From Buddleja alternifolia (Eukaryota; Streptophyta; Magnoliopsida; Lamiales; Scrophulariaceae): a DNA stretch of 64,000 nucleotides. Below are positions 1 to 8,994 of the stretch, piece by piece (position 1 is the first letter of the stretch; each line of letters begins with the position of its first letter). The DNA lies in contig CM033393.1 of the NCBI GenBank assembly GCA_019426215.1, forward strand, positions 14,852,046 through 14,916,045, written 5' to 3'. Made by a program: the position numbers and the translations under genes. The notes below the pieces were generated by a model, which was not told the DNA's origin, made no database searches, and saw only the letters and a program-made list of their open reading frames with translations.

Positions 1-2
1 GC

Positions 3-410
3 TTTCGCATCTTAAATAAAGTCAAATCGAAGGTTGAAGAATCCATTCATGTTGTGTTTGATGATGCTAACCAAGAACCGAGTAAGGTTAATATTAATGA
101 TGCAGGAATTGAAGATTTATCTCAACAAGCGTCACAAATCAATCTGTGTGATGATAGTGATATTGATGAAGATAATGAAATCATTGTACCTAATCCTAAG
201 ACTACTCGTAAAGACATCAACGATGACATTGCAAGAAACGCTGATGATCATGAAGGGAATGTTCATCAAGAGCAAACTCAAACTATAAACACTGAAGCGC
301 CTACGCAAGGAATTGGTCAAGCGCCTGCACAGTTTAATCAAACGTTAGATCAATCTCTTAACCCGTTCCAACCAGACAAAAATGGCTCAGAGACCATCCA
401 CCAGAACTAA
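3..410 (+). pseudogene. S1 pol: integrase C-terminal tail and linker, frameshifted
   Basis: The reading frame enters from base 3, upstream of any Met, and matches the linker between integrase and RT in S3 and S5 ([11 protein letters not shown], then an acidic Asp/Glu-rich stretch, then NPFQPD). This part follows the integrase core and is rich in Asp, Asn and Gln, so it is probably disordered. In the sister copies the frame runs straight on into RT. Here a run of A's near 379-384 is one base shorter than the sister sequences imply, so the frame is lost and ends at the stop at 410. Coding continues in another frame toward the RT at 467. The lesion splits the polyprotein and would block normal pol expression from S1. 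Confidence 0.8.
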
Positions 411-466
411 TTATTGGAGATATTGGAGCACCCGTTAGAACAAGAGCCGCTACAATAAATGAGGCC

Positions 467-2023
467 ATGTTTGCAAGCTTCCTATCTCAAATGGAACCAA
501 AGAAAGTGGATGAAGCGCTTAACGATCCAAGTTGGATAGAAGCCATGCAAGAAGAGCTAAACCAATTTGAAAGAAATGAGGTATGGACGCTAGTACCAAG
601 ACCAACCCACCAAGGGGTCATTGGAACTAGATGGGTCTATAGAAACAAAATGGATGAGAATGGGATTGTGATTAGAAACAAAGCCAGACTCGTAGCTCAG
701 GGATACTGTCAAGAAGAGGGCATCGACTTTGATGAAACATACGCTCCAGTTGCCCGTCTTGAAGCAATCCGCATGTTTCTAGCGTTTGCAGCATTTAACA
801 AATTTACAGTGTATCAAATGGACGTAAAGAGTGCATTTCTGAATGGTAAACTCCAAGAAGAAGTATATGTGGAGCAACCACCAGGATTCATCAACAACCA
901 TGGGAAAAGCATGGTTTACAAATTGGACAAGGCACTCTATGGTCTTAAACAAGCACCACGAGCATGGTATGACACTCTTTCTATCTTCCTTATAGGTAAA
1001 GGCTTTTCAAAAGGCAGCGTTGACACAACGTTATTCAAAATTACCCATAATGGAGATATTCTCCTAGTTCAAATTTATGTTGATGATATTATATTTGGAT
1101 CTACCAATAAGCGTCTATGTGAGAAATTTTCGAAGATGATGCAAGATCAATTTGAAATGAGCATGATGGGTGAATTAACTTTCTTCCTAGGATTACAAGT
1201 TAAACAACTCCCTAATGGCATATTCATAAATCAAACTAAATATACTAGAGATATGATCAAGAAATTTGGTATGGAAAATGCATCACCTTCAAAAATTCCA
1301 ATGAGCCAAACGCTTAAGCTAGATAGAGATGATAATGGAAAGAAAATTGATATCACTAACTATAGAGGTATTATTGGATCACTTCTTTATCTTACAGCTA
1401 GTAGACCTGATATTATGTTCTCAGTATGCATGTGTGCACGATTTCAAGCTGATCCTAGAGAATCACACTTAATTGCTGCTAAAAGGATCCTTAAGTACCT
1501 AAAAGGCACACAAAATGTGGGCTTATGGTATCCTAGGGATTCTCCTTTTGAACTAATTGGTTATTCAGATGCAGATTTTGCAGGATGCAAAATAGATAGA
1601 AAAAGTACTAGTGGAACATGTCAATTTCTAGGTGATAGACTAATTTCATGGCATAGTAAGAAGCAACAGTCCATCGCTACTTCCACCGCTGAAGCTGAGT
1701 ATGTAGCCGCTGGAAGCTGTTGTGCACAGATCCTTTGGATGAGGCAACAACTTAGAGATTATGGAATAATCCTAGATCCAACTCCTATCCATTGTGACAA
1801 TCAAAGCGCCTTAGCAATGACTCAAAATCCAGTTCTTCACTCTAGAACCAAACACATTGACATTCGCTATCACTTTCTACGTGACCACGTTCAAAAGAAA
1901 GATATCTCCATGCACTTCATTGGTACAGAAAAGCAACTGGCAGATATCTTCACCAAAGCGCTTAACGAACAACGTTTTCTCACTTTAAGAAGTGAACTAG
2001 GTATGATTGATCTAAATGCTTAA
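467..2023 (+). CDS. S1 pol: reverse transcriptase and RNase H
   Basis: This ORF copies the element RNA into DNA and removes the RNA strand inside the cytoplasmic particle. Copia RT motifs are clear: TRWVYRNK near residue 54, [11 protein letters not shown] with the first catalytic Asp at 119, [12 protein letters not shown] near 157, and YVDD at 204-207. RNase H follows, with YSDADF (Asp 368 and 370), the STAEAEY block (Glu 409 and 411), HCDNQSA (Asp 444) and HIDIRYHF (Asp 465). All catalytic residues I looked for are present and the C-terminus LGMIDLNA is shared with S2 and S5. The listed start is an internal Met; the true coding frame extends left to about 385, after the frameshift in the linker. 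It lies about 1.1 kb before the post-pol gene. Identity is certain; activity is not. Confidence 0.95.
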   Translation: MFASFLSQMEPKKVDEALNDPSWIEAMQEELNQFERNEVWTLVPRPTHQGVIGTRWVYRNKMDENGIVIRNKARLVAQGYCQEEGIDFDETYAPVARLEAIRMFLAFAAFNKFTVYQMDVKSAFLNGKLQEEVYVEQPPGFINNHGKSMVYKLDKALYGLKQAPRAWYDTLSIFLIGKGFSKGSVDTTLFKITHNGDILLVQIYVDDIIFGSTNKRLCEKFSKMMQDQFEMSMMGELTFFLGLQVKQLPNGIFINQTKYTRDMIKKFGMENASPSKIPMSQTLKLDRDDNGKKIDITNYRGIIGSLLYLTASRPDIMFSVCMCARFQADPRESHLIAAKRILKYLKGTQNVGLWYPRDSPFELIGYSDADFAGCKIDRKSTSGTCQFLGDRLISWHSKKQQSIATSTAEAEYVAAGSCCAQILWMRQQLRDYGIILDPTPIHCDNQSALAMTQNPVLHSRTKHIDIRYHFLRDHVQKKDISMHFIGTEKQLADIFTKALNEQRFLTLRSELGMIDLNA

Positions 2024-2058
2024 TCATTCGAAACATCATACTTTTGTTAGGCATGAAA

Positions 2059-2118
2059 TTTAGGGGGAATTCACTGTATGTTATGTAATTTATGGGGAAC
2101 CTACATAGGGGGAACCTT
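2059..2118 (+). promoter_or_regulatory. Cluster of three polypurine-tract-like motifs just after pol
   Basis: TTTAGGGGGAAT (2059-2070), TTTATGGGGAAC (2089-2100) and AGGGGGAACC (2107-2116) lie 36 to 95 bases after the pol stop. Similar pairs follow pol in S2 (19107-19123 and 19170-19184, other strand) and S5 (51344-51355 and 51411-51425, other strand). They resemble the true 3' tract beside the LTR. Sireviruses are known to carry extra polypurine tracts. A role as a second plus-strand priming site is my inference. Confidence 0.55.
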
Positions 2119-2898
2119 AAAAGAGCTAACTATACTTAAGTGAATATGACCAAAAATGTTTTCCCTTGCATCGGTCATACGCACTTAGCACCATACACTT
2201 AAATCCTTTTGACGCTTATTACACAAATCTGTCTTAGCGTCTGCACTTCTTTCAAAATAAACTAAACGCTTAGCTTTATTCCCGGCTAAAGCACTTAGTA
2301 AAAAGACCCTTTAAAAGCAAGCGTACATTACCCTACGCTAAAACGAGAAAGTGGATTAGTCAATCAATGCAATTAATGCTGACTTGACATTCCTCACCCT
2401 TCGCTCAAGAAAACCCATGGGTACTCATCACGTTTTTCAAAGATGGTTCAGCACATGTACACGCGTCAGTACAATTACCATGTATCTTAGACGAATACAA
2501 CCAGCGCTGAATATTTTAAACCAAAAGTAAAACACTACTACCAAGACATAATGATAAGTACTGGGAAACTGTGTCCTCATACACAGGAATAATTCTATAT
2601 GTTACAATGACCGCTAAAGCACAAAATGTTACTTGAAAGAGAACCTCAAGATTCTCAAGCGTCCACATAACACTGAATTGTTTCAAGCGTCATTCTGAAT
2701 AGGTCCGGACGCTTTAACAAATTTTTGGCGGGTATTTGAATAGTTGTTCAAAATTATGGTTCCCGAACAGTTTTCATAAAGAACGTATCCGCTTTTCATG
2801 GGCACACGTATCACTCTCAGTATATCAAAAGTCTCTGTTTCAAACTTTTAATCGGACTTCAAAATAGTATATGTGGAAGTTACTAAAAGAAACCGTGC

Positions 2899-3133
2899 CT
2901 ATTTAATCTAAATTCACGTCCACAGTTATATTTTAATGGCTGAGATTTATATTCCTCCACGTGTCAACATCTCAAACTTCAAACACAAAGAACATTCAAA
3001 TTGAAGTATCTCAAAAACACACTTTCTGCAGAACACAAACACTCTTATACTCTATTACATTCGTGCAAGAAAAATTCTCTCTCTTTCTCAAAAACAAAAA
3101 TTTTCATTCGTAATCTCTGTCTACTTCTCACTA
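2899..3133 (+). promoter_or_regulatory. Probable internal promoter and 5' leader of the S1 post-pol gene
   Basis: CTATTTAATC at 2899-2908 is TATA-like and lies about 226 bases before the ATG at 3134. The sequence after it is rich in CA and in pyrimidine runs, typical of plant 5' leaders, with TCTCTCTCTTTCTC just before the start. S3 and S5 have CTATTTAAACC 120 to 135 bases before their starts. No transcript evidence is available from sequence alone. Confidence 0.5.
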
Positions 3134-6100
3134 ATGGCACCCAAGAAAGCTACTGCTGGAACCACTGAAGTTGTTGTTAAGGTCACTGAAGGCCTTATAG
3201 TTGATTGGAAGTTTCTCTATGAAAACCCCCAAATTGATTTAACGGAAATGATGGATTCTGTAGCAGAGGCTGGGCTTCAGAAATTTCTCACAAAATACTC
3301 GTATATGTTTCCTGAAGAACTAGAATTTTTCTGGAGAAATGCTCGACTGTCTGACGATGAGACTTCCATCACTTGTTTGTTTCCTGTCTCCAAGAAGGAA
3401 TCAAAGACGTTCACTCTCTCTGCGGCCTCTATTGCCCAGAATTTCTCTCTACCTAATGCTGGAGCCACTTTAGACACTATCACTGAAGAACAAATTCAAG
3501 AAGTCTGGACTCAGATTAGCGCTTACGATGATGTTCCATACAAACCGTACTTTGAGAAGAAAGATATAGTGAACAGGTATCGAGTCTTGGCTGATTTCTG
3601 CAGTAAAAACATTGAATGCAGAGTGGGAACCTTCGACAAAATCAACCCAACCCAGTTCCAGATGATGACTGCCATCCTGCTCAAGATAAAAATCAACTGG
3701 AGCGCCTATATATTCAGCAGGTTCAGAGACAGTCTACGCACTTCAAACAGACCTTATGGTCTAGTTTTAAGTGATCTAATTTTTCGAGCAGAGTGCACCT
3801 CTTCAGCAGGAGTCACCGTGGCCAAGCATAAGTTCTATGGGCCAAGAATCATCAATAATCTCTTCAATCCACCCAAAGTTGGAGGTGCTGCTAAGCCTCT
3901 CTCTGAGCGCCAAGTTGTCCGAGCAGCGTCAGATGAGGAGGCTGAGCGTCCAGATCAGGAGAAAGCCAAACGTAATGTGAAGCATCCCACTGTCACAAAG
4001 AAACGGGCTCCTCGAAAGCCCAAGGCTCAACCTATCAAAAGCGATGAAGATGACGAGGATTCTATACCCCTCATTAGTCGGAAAGATCTGGAAAAGGTTC
4101 TCAAAAATATTGACTTTGAAGAACCTGCAGTTCCACAGACTCAAGCGTTCCCCGCCGAAGGTATAAATGTGAAGCGTATCTTCAAGAGACGTAAGCGTCC
4201 AACTGCTGCCATTTCTTCTGAGGCTACACAAAGTGATCAAGCCATAGCTGTTGTCCCGATATCATCCTTTGAACCACCAGTTGATGTCCATCTGGATGTT
4301 GATATGGCCCCATTGTGGCCATCGCACATGAAGCGGCCATCGAATCTACAAATCTCGAGCCTGATGAACCTGAAATCCCAAGGGTTCAACCATTGCTTGC
4401 ATTACCTAGTACAACAGAGGCACGCTCAGAAGGTCAGAAGCAATGCTAACGACGTTGTGATTCATCGACATTTCTTCAAGCTGGATCCCTTAAAGACTAT
4501 CGATCACTCAGTCGATTATTTGCCTCCAGCGCCCGCAGAGACCTTCATACCTGCAGGATACAATGAAGAAAGTCTTATCAATGCCGAAAATGATATCGCC
4601 AAGCTCATAAAGTTTGATCTGGCTGTACGCAACACTCTCTTTAACACAGCCTCAACCCCAGCTGATGAAGCTTACTACACAGCCCTTGAACTCAGGAAGA
4701 CTCCCAAACACATCCCGGCTTCCGTAACTCTCCAAGCACAGCGGCAAGGAGGCAAGACTCCTAGAGCTGATGTTGATTTAGCTTATTATCTGGACTGTGG
4801 GACAAGCAAACCCACTGGCTTCGCTCTCAGAGACTACAACATCAGAGTCTATGAGCGTCAGGATAAGCTTCTGAACCCAACGGAAGGGCTACTAAACAGA
4901 GAAGGCTATTCTCACTCTCCAACACTGGTCAAAAGCAGGGAAAACAAGCGCTCAGCTAATCCTCTCCTCCTGTGGAAGAATAAAGGAGTACATGCCGGTG
5001 AGCGTCCAGCTTCCCTGACCGAGATGATTCAACTTGAAACCGATGCATATTTTGACTGCGTCTGGAACGCTAACTACCAACCAGACAGGTATCGTTTTGA
5101 ATCCATCTGTGATATTCATCACCAAGGGTTTCGTGCTATACTTAATGCAGGAACTGAGTATTGTATGACTGAGATAAGATGGGCTGAAGCTTACATGGGT
5201 GACACGTATAAATTTGAAGACTTGGTTAGTGCTCCCCATCTGTTCAGAATAGGGATTCATGATAAAAAGACCAAATTTGCACGCTACATGCTAACGCAGC
5301 GCCAACATAGACTTGGACCCGTTCTGAAGCTGCCTCTGATCCGCCATCAACCTGAACACCGCTTAAGACAAGCATTGCACAAACTGGCCAACTCTTCTCT
5401 ACGCTTTGCTGATCAAGCGTCCACCAGCGGTTCTTCTCCCCTGTCCTGTCTGAACTTCACCCCTAGCCACTGTGAAGACAACTTTTCTTTCATGATGGCA
5501 ATTATGCCTCCAGTCTCCCTATTCGACAAAATCTTCACAGAAAATCTGCGACAATGGAATGGCTCTCGGATCAATCCTTTCAGAGGATATCCACTTCTTC
5601 CGTCTATTCGACAAGAAGTCTTCAGTCACTATGATTTTGTTTTATCGCTGCTAGAAAGATCTCAAGCGCTTGCTTCAGCCATCTACCCATACTTAGAAGA
5701 GTATTACCGGCTCCACGTTCCCGACTCTCGAAAACCGAAGACTCTCCCAACAGATCGGCTAATTGGCTTCTCACAACACTATTGCCCAGATGCCTTATTC
5801 TCCATCTGCCAAGCGCCCTCCAAAATCTTTCCCACTCATGTGCTGGATATCCTCGGGCCAATGTATATCAGGGCCCTGGATAGTCCTATCAGAACGTTCA
5901 TTCAAGGTACTTATCTCCCCACTCTACATTTGAATGAACTTCTACAGATTGCTACGTATCCATATGCAGATGAGCCGTTTGCCAGCTTAGACTTTCGGTT
6001 TACGGACTTTAGCCGTATAGAATCAGAATTTACTACAGCACCAGCTGACACGTTACCTGCTCCTGAGCGCTTAGAATTACCTCAAGCGCCTCATTTCTCC

Positions 6101-6295
6101 AGTCCAACTGAATCCGACTCTACTGCATCCACCGAGTCCAACACTGCCCCAGAGCTTCGAGGAACAGTATTTGATCCTACTTATCAAGTACCTATTGAAT
6201 CTCTCAAACACACATCTCGTTTTAAGCCTCGAGTCAGCACTGCAATTCCCGACGCTCAACCGTCCATGACTGAATGCCTCACTCAAATACAGTAA
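3134..6295 (+). CDS. S1 post-pol (envelope-position) protein, type I, main part
   Basis: A 1053-codon ORF between RNase H and the 3' LTR, in the place of the envelope-like gene of Sireviruses. Function is unknown. Residues 1-250 form a domain shared with type II proteins of S3 and S5 (FDK near 167, KINWS at 186-190, PYG at 207-209, KFYG at 233-236). A charged Lys/Arg-rich linker with KKRAPRKPK follows (about 260-330), then a large domain (about 445-965), then a Pro/Ser/Thr-rich tail. I see no signal peptide and no long hydrophobic stretch, so a membrane envelope role is not supported. MAPKK is chosen as the start because MAPK opens all four copies. Compared with S2, residues about 391-434 are read in a shifted frame that later returns. 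One in-frame TAA ends it; the same frame resumes at once as the next entry. Confidence 0.8.
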   Translation: MAPKKATAGTTEVVVKVTEGLIVDWKFLYENPQIDLTEMMDSVAEAGLQKFLTKYSYMFPEELEFFWRNARLSDDETSITCLFPVSKKESKTFTLSAASIAQNFSLPNAGATLDTITEEQIQEVWTQISAYDDVPYKPYFEKKDIVNRYRVLADFCSKNIECRVGTFDKINPTQFQMMTAILLKIKINWSAYIFSRFRDSLRTSNRPYGLVLSDLIFRAECTSSAGVTVAKHKFYGPRIINNLFNPPKVGGAAKPLSERQVVRAASDEEAERPDQEKAKRNVKHPTVTKKRAPRKPKAQPIKSDEDDEDSIPLISRKDLEKVLKNIDFEEPAVPQTQAFPAEGINVKRIFKRRKRPTAAISSEATQSDQAIAVVPISSFEPPVDVHLDVDMAPLWPSHMKRPSNLQISSLMNLKSQGFNHCLHYLVQQRHAQKVRSNANDVVIHRHFFKLDPLKTIDHSVDYLPPAPAETFIPAGYNEESLINAENDIAKLIKFDLAVRNTLFNTASTPADEAYYTALELRKTPKHIPASVTLQAQRQGGKTPRADVDLAYYLDCGTSKPTGFALRDYNIRVYERQDKLLNPTEGLLNREGYSHSPTLVKSRENKRSANPLLLWKNKGVHAGERPASLTEMIQLETDAYFDCVWNANYQPDRYRFESICDIHHQGFRAILNAGTEYCMTEIRWAEAYMGDTYKFEDLVSAPHLFRIGIHDKKTKFARYMLTQRQHRLGPVLKLPLIRHQPEHRLRQALHKLANSSLRFADQASTSGSSPLSCLNFTPSHCEDNFSFMMAIMPPVSLFDKIFTENLRQWNGSRINPFRGYPLLPSIRQEVFSHYDFVLSLLERSQALASAIYPYLEEYYRLHVPDSRKPKTLPTDRLIGFSQHYCPDALFSICQAPSKIFPTHVLDILGPMYIRALDSPIRTFIQGTYLPTLHLNELLQIATYPYADEPFASLDFRFTDFSRIESEFTTAPADTLPAPERLELPQAPHFSSPTESDSTASTESNTAPELRGTVFDPTYQVPIESLKHTSRFKPRVSTAIPDAQPSMTECLTQIQ

Positions 6296-6322
6296 CTATC
6301 TACAGCTACTCAGGCAAGTCAT

Positions 6323-7039
6323 GTGGCTTTAACCAATGATCTACAAGACCGGTTCACGGCTCTAGAGACCTCTCTCACAGACGCTAATCACGCTCAACTC
6401 CTGGTCATGAAAGAACATTTCGACCAGCGTCTAACCACTCTTGAGGCCTCTGTCGCTCAGATTGCTACTCAAGTCAGTCTTCTTACTCAGCATTTCATAC
6501 AGACTGATGATGGCAATAAGGGGGAAAAGAAGGGAGAAAAGAGGAAATCGTCAACATCTAAAGATCAAGTTCCTCCTCCACCATCCAAGCGTCAACATAT
6601 TGATACTTCTCTCACACTGAGTACAGAACTAAGGTATCCCTATCCCTCTTGGGTAACTACATCGGTTGAAGCGTCCAATAAGAAAGAAACTCCCAGAGTG
6701 CTCTATCCAACTCTTCCATTGCCTTCAAGAGCACTGCTTGAACAGTTTGACATTCCTCTTCTCAGAGCATCAATTCCAGAACCATCTGATCCAGCAGTAT
6801 TAGCCTTAGAAAGAAAAATGTCTGACTTCGACCAAACCTTCAGAATTTGCCTACGATACATAGGCATCAGTCCAGAGGAATGGGATAAACACTTCATTGC
6901 CTTTAAGGCACGACAAGTTCAAGAAAACAAGCACATAATCAGTAAAGATCATGCTGCGATGATGACGTTAGAAGATCAGATAACTGAAGCAATCCGTGCT
7001 GAAATGACTAAGAGATACAAGATCAAGTCACGATCTTGA
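6323..7039 (+). CDS. S1 post-pol protein, type I, C-terminal coiled-coil part
   Basis: This is the same reading frame as the ORF ending at 6295, separated by a single TAA, so it is the end of one ancestral protein of about 1300 residues. The first 60 residues have heptad-like spacing of Leu, Ile and Val (LQDRFTALETSL, then LTTLEASVAQIATQVSLL), a probable coiled coil. A basic stretch with KKGEKRKSSTSK follows, then a conserved C-terminal block with FRICLRYIGISPEEWDKHF and a basic end. S2 has the matching parts at 14146-15047. The listed Met is simply the first in frame after the stop. The stop could be a mutation or could be read through; one copy cannot decide. Confidence 0.7.
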   Translation: MALTNDLQDRFTALETSLTDANHAQLLVMKEHFDQRLTTLEASVAQIATQVSLLTQHFIQTDDGNKGEKKGEKRKSSTSKDQVPPPPSKRQHIDTSLTLSTELRYPYPSWVTTSVEASNKKETPRVLYPTLPLPSRALLEQFDIPLLRASIPEPSDPAVLALERKMSDFDQTFRICLRYIGISPEEWDKHFIAFKARQVQENKHIISKDHAAMMTLEDQITEAIRAEMTKRYKIKSRS

Positions 7040-7068
7040 TTTTTACTTGTGCTTCTCTCTTTTTTAGT

Positions 7069-7115
7069 TGTAAAATGCCTGTACTATGAAATATATATAT
7101 AAAATGCATTTTACA
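7069..7115 (+). other. Hairpin downstream of the S1 post-pol gene
   Basis: TGTAAAATGC (7069-7078) pairs perfectly with GCATTTTACA (7106-7115) across a 27-base AT-rich loop. It is followed by a conserved motif, CTGAAACATCTCGTTA. S2 has a related stem at 14049-14056 / 14082-14089, and S5 a stem of different sequence at 46636-46644 / 46671-46679, each followed by the same motif on the sense strand. Confidence 0.7.
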
Positions 7116-7206
7116 GCTGAAACATCTCGTTAAAGCTCAAACTAACTTACTAACTTACGCTAACCTTCACTTTAGGTATCTAACGCTTGAACTAAATAAG
7201 TATTGC

Positions 7207-7261
7207 CATCATCAAAAAGTGGGAAATTGTTAGGAATTTCATATTAGATGTTTTGATGATG
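7207..7261 (+). promoter_or_regulatory. S1 3' polypurine tract inside a hairpin spanning the LTR boundary
   Basis: AAAAAGTGGGAAAT directly precedes the LTR start TGTTAGG at 7228 and is the plus-strand priming site. CATCATCAAAA (7207-7217) and TTTTGATGATG (7251-7261) are perfect inverted repeats of 11 bases that enclose the tract and the first bases of the LTR. The same pairing exists in S5 (46446-46456 with 46491-46501). Confidence 0.75.
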
Positions 7262-8994
7262 ACAAATAGGACTTCCTGTTAGACCCCGAAAAGTGTAAAA
7301 GCTTTCATAGAATGTTATGTATAAGTACCTGAAAGCTTATTTATCTTAGGCTTATAGTATTTATCTTTGTAGAATTCACTAAGTATGTGACACTAAATCA
7401 CTCAGAAAAATTCTGGGTGAGTCTACCAAGCGATGAAGGTGAAGATCAAGCGTCTGAAGCTACAATAGATAAAGATATCTTGAAGCGTCCGTCAAACGCT
7501 TTAGGGATTATCCCAGTGCTCAAACTAAGAATGGATAACTCAGGCCGAATACTCAACATCAAGTGAAATGACGGAATTCTCAGTAAGACCATCAAGACAA
7601 GATTGAAGAGTAAGCGTCTGAAATAAAGAGAAGAAACTCAGGATCAGTCCAAGCGTCTGTCCAATACACGAGAATAACTATTCTCTTCAGCAAGCGTCCA
7701 ATAGGTTAAACCAACACAACCTACAAAAGAACGTAACCTGAAAACTCAAACCCAAAACTATCCAAAGACTTAAAAATGCATAAATCAAACGGACGAATTA
7801 TTTCCAACGGAAATAAGACAAGACGCATTAAAAGTCGGATAAGTGCTATTAAAATATAAGCACTATAACGTATGGGTAAGCCATTCTTTTGACCGAAACT
7901 GTCAGAAGTTATGAAACCAAGAACATGCCTAACTAATTAAGTATACCCAAAGTTAGAAATGTCTGAACTCAATGAATGTTTGGGGAAACGAGACTCCAAC
8001 CGTGTCAAATGGACAAAAACCATCAATACCTTATAAATAGCTCTTTCAACAAACAAGTAAAACACACAAAAAAAAAAAGGCAAAAAAAAATACCTACTTT
8101 GTTGAAAGAAAAGCTTACTGAAAATCATAGCCAAATATCCATATAAGCTTTTCACAAATATTCCAGAGACAGTCACCCATATCTCAAATCTCTTTTTAAG
8201 AAGAACCTATACTACCATTGAGATATCCCCAAGTTGTTTGAACTTTCCAAAAACAAACAAACCCGTGACCAAAACCATCAACACTTTTCATCTGAGTGAG
8301 AAAGCTGGTTGACTTGCAAGCAATATTTTTGTGTAAAAGAAGCTTGTTGAAGTTGATCTCTATTGGAGCTGAAATCTGTGTGACCAAGGAGTTCCGAGAT
8401 CAAGAGTAACTTGCACCATTTCTGAGTGAAAGAAGCAAGGGGATAGAAGGTCTTTAGTGGAGCTGAAATCTGTGTGACCAAGGAGTTCCGAGATCATATC
8501 CAATCTCCCTCTATCTTGTAGAAGTCTCTGTGTGACTCTTCGATAATCATCATAGTGGAAAAACCTCCCTGATAAAAGGAGAAGAAGGACGTAGCTGGGA
8601 TTACATCACCCAGTGAACCTTACAAATATCTTGTGTCATTTACCTCTTTAAGCATTCATTGTTTTACTGCTTTACTATTTATATTGCATACATTCTGATA
8701 AAGTCTTAAAACAACTAAGCGACTACTTTCGATTAATTAACCGAACGCTAAGCTATAAAATACTTCCGCTGTGCTAACTATGATTTAGTGACTAAACTCT
8801 GCCCTACTTTGGTAAGCGTTGAAATCACCGAGTCTAAGTTAACGTTTCTCAAGCGCCACATCCAGCGCTTAAACTTGTCAAGCGTTCAAATACTTCAAAG
8901 TGATACGAACTTTTAAGAAGTCGAAAAAGACTTCAAGGTCTATTCAACCCCCCCCCCCCTTCTAGACCCTTTCGTATACCACTTGGGACCAACA
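7228..8994 (+). repeat. 3' LTR of S1
   Basis: It starts TGTTAGGAATTTC after the polypurine tract and ends ...GGGACCAACA, giving TG...CA termini, length 1767 bases. A likely TATA box, TATAAATA, is at 8032-8039. Near the right end are two hairpins conserved in all S-type LTRs: GAAGTC/GACTTC (8917-8934) and GGTCTA/TAGACC around a C-run (8937-8968). It is longer than the S2 to S5 LTRs (about 1450-1516), partly because of an internal duplication near 8364-8496. Confidence 0.92.
8364..8496 (+). repeat. Tandem duplication inside the S1 LTR
   Basis: An identical 39-base segment beginning TGGAGCTGAAATCTGTGTG occurs at 8364-8402 and 8458-8496, a spacing of 94 bases; the bases between are weaker matches. 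The other S-type LTRs have one copy of this block. Confidence 0.8.

Larger units (their letters stand above)
2024..3133 (+). other. S1 spacer between pol and the post-pol gene
   Basis: No ORF of note lies here. The first 100 bases hold three G-rich purine tracts (separate entry). The middle, about 2130-2860, is rich in the sense-strand motif CAAGCG and its relatives. The last 250 bases look like a plant promoter and 5' leader. S2 (18386-19214) and S5 (50588-51453) have equivalent spacers with conserved ends and a weakly conserved middle. Confidence 0.7.
1..8994 (+). mobile_element. S1: Sirevirus-type Ty1/copia retrotransposon, 5' part outside window
   Basis: The order seen is integrase tail, reverse transcriptase, RNase H, about 1.1 kb of spacer, a very long post-pol ORF, polypurine tract and 3' LTR. 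A long extra ORF between pol and the 3' LTR is the hallmark of the Sirevirus (SIRE/Maximus) branch of Ty1/copia. The 5' LTR, gag, protease and most of integrase must lie upstream of base 1. The LTR ends in CA at 8994 and the next five bases, GAATC, should be the right copy of the target duplication; the left copy is outside the window. S1 appears to sit in LTR-like piece D. It carries few lesions in pol (one frameshift) and few in the post-pol gene, so it is the best-preserved coding copy here. Confidence 0.9.

Noticed and set aside
3134..6295. Viral-type envelope glycoprotein
   Set aside because: Position fits, but no signal peptide, membrane segment or Cys pattern is visible.
8196..8481. 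Two overlapping minus-strand ORFs with MVTQISAP
   Set aside because: The same antisense LTR segment, doubled by the local duplication at 8364-8496.
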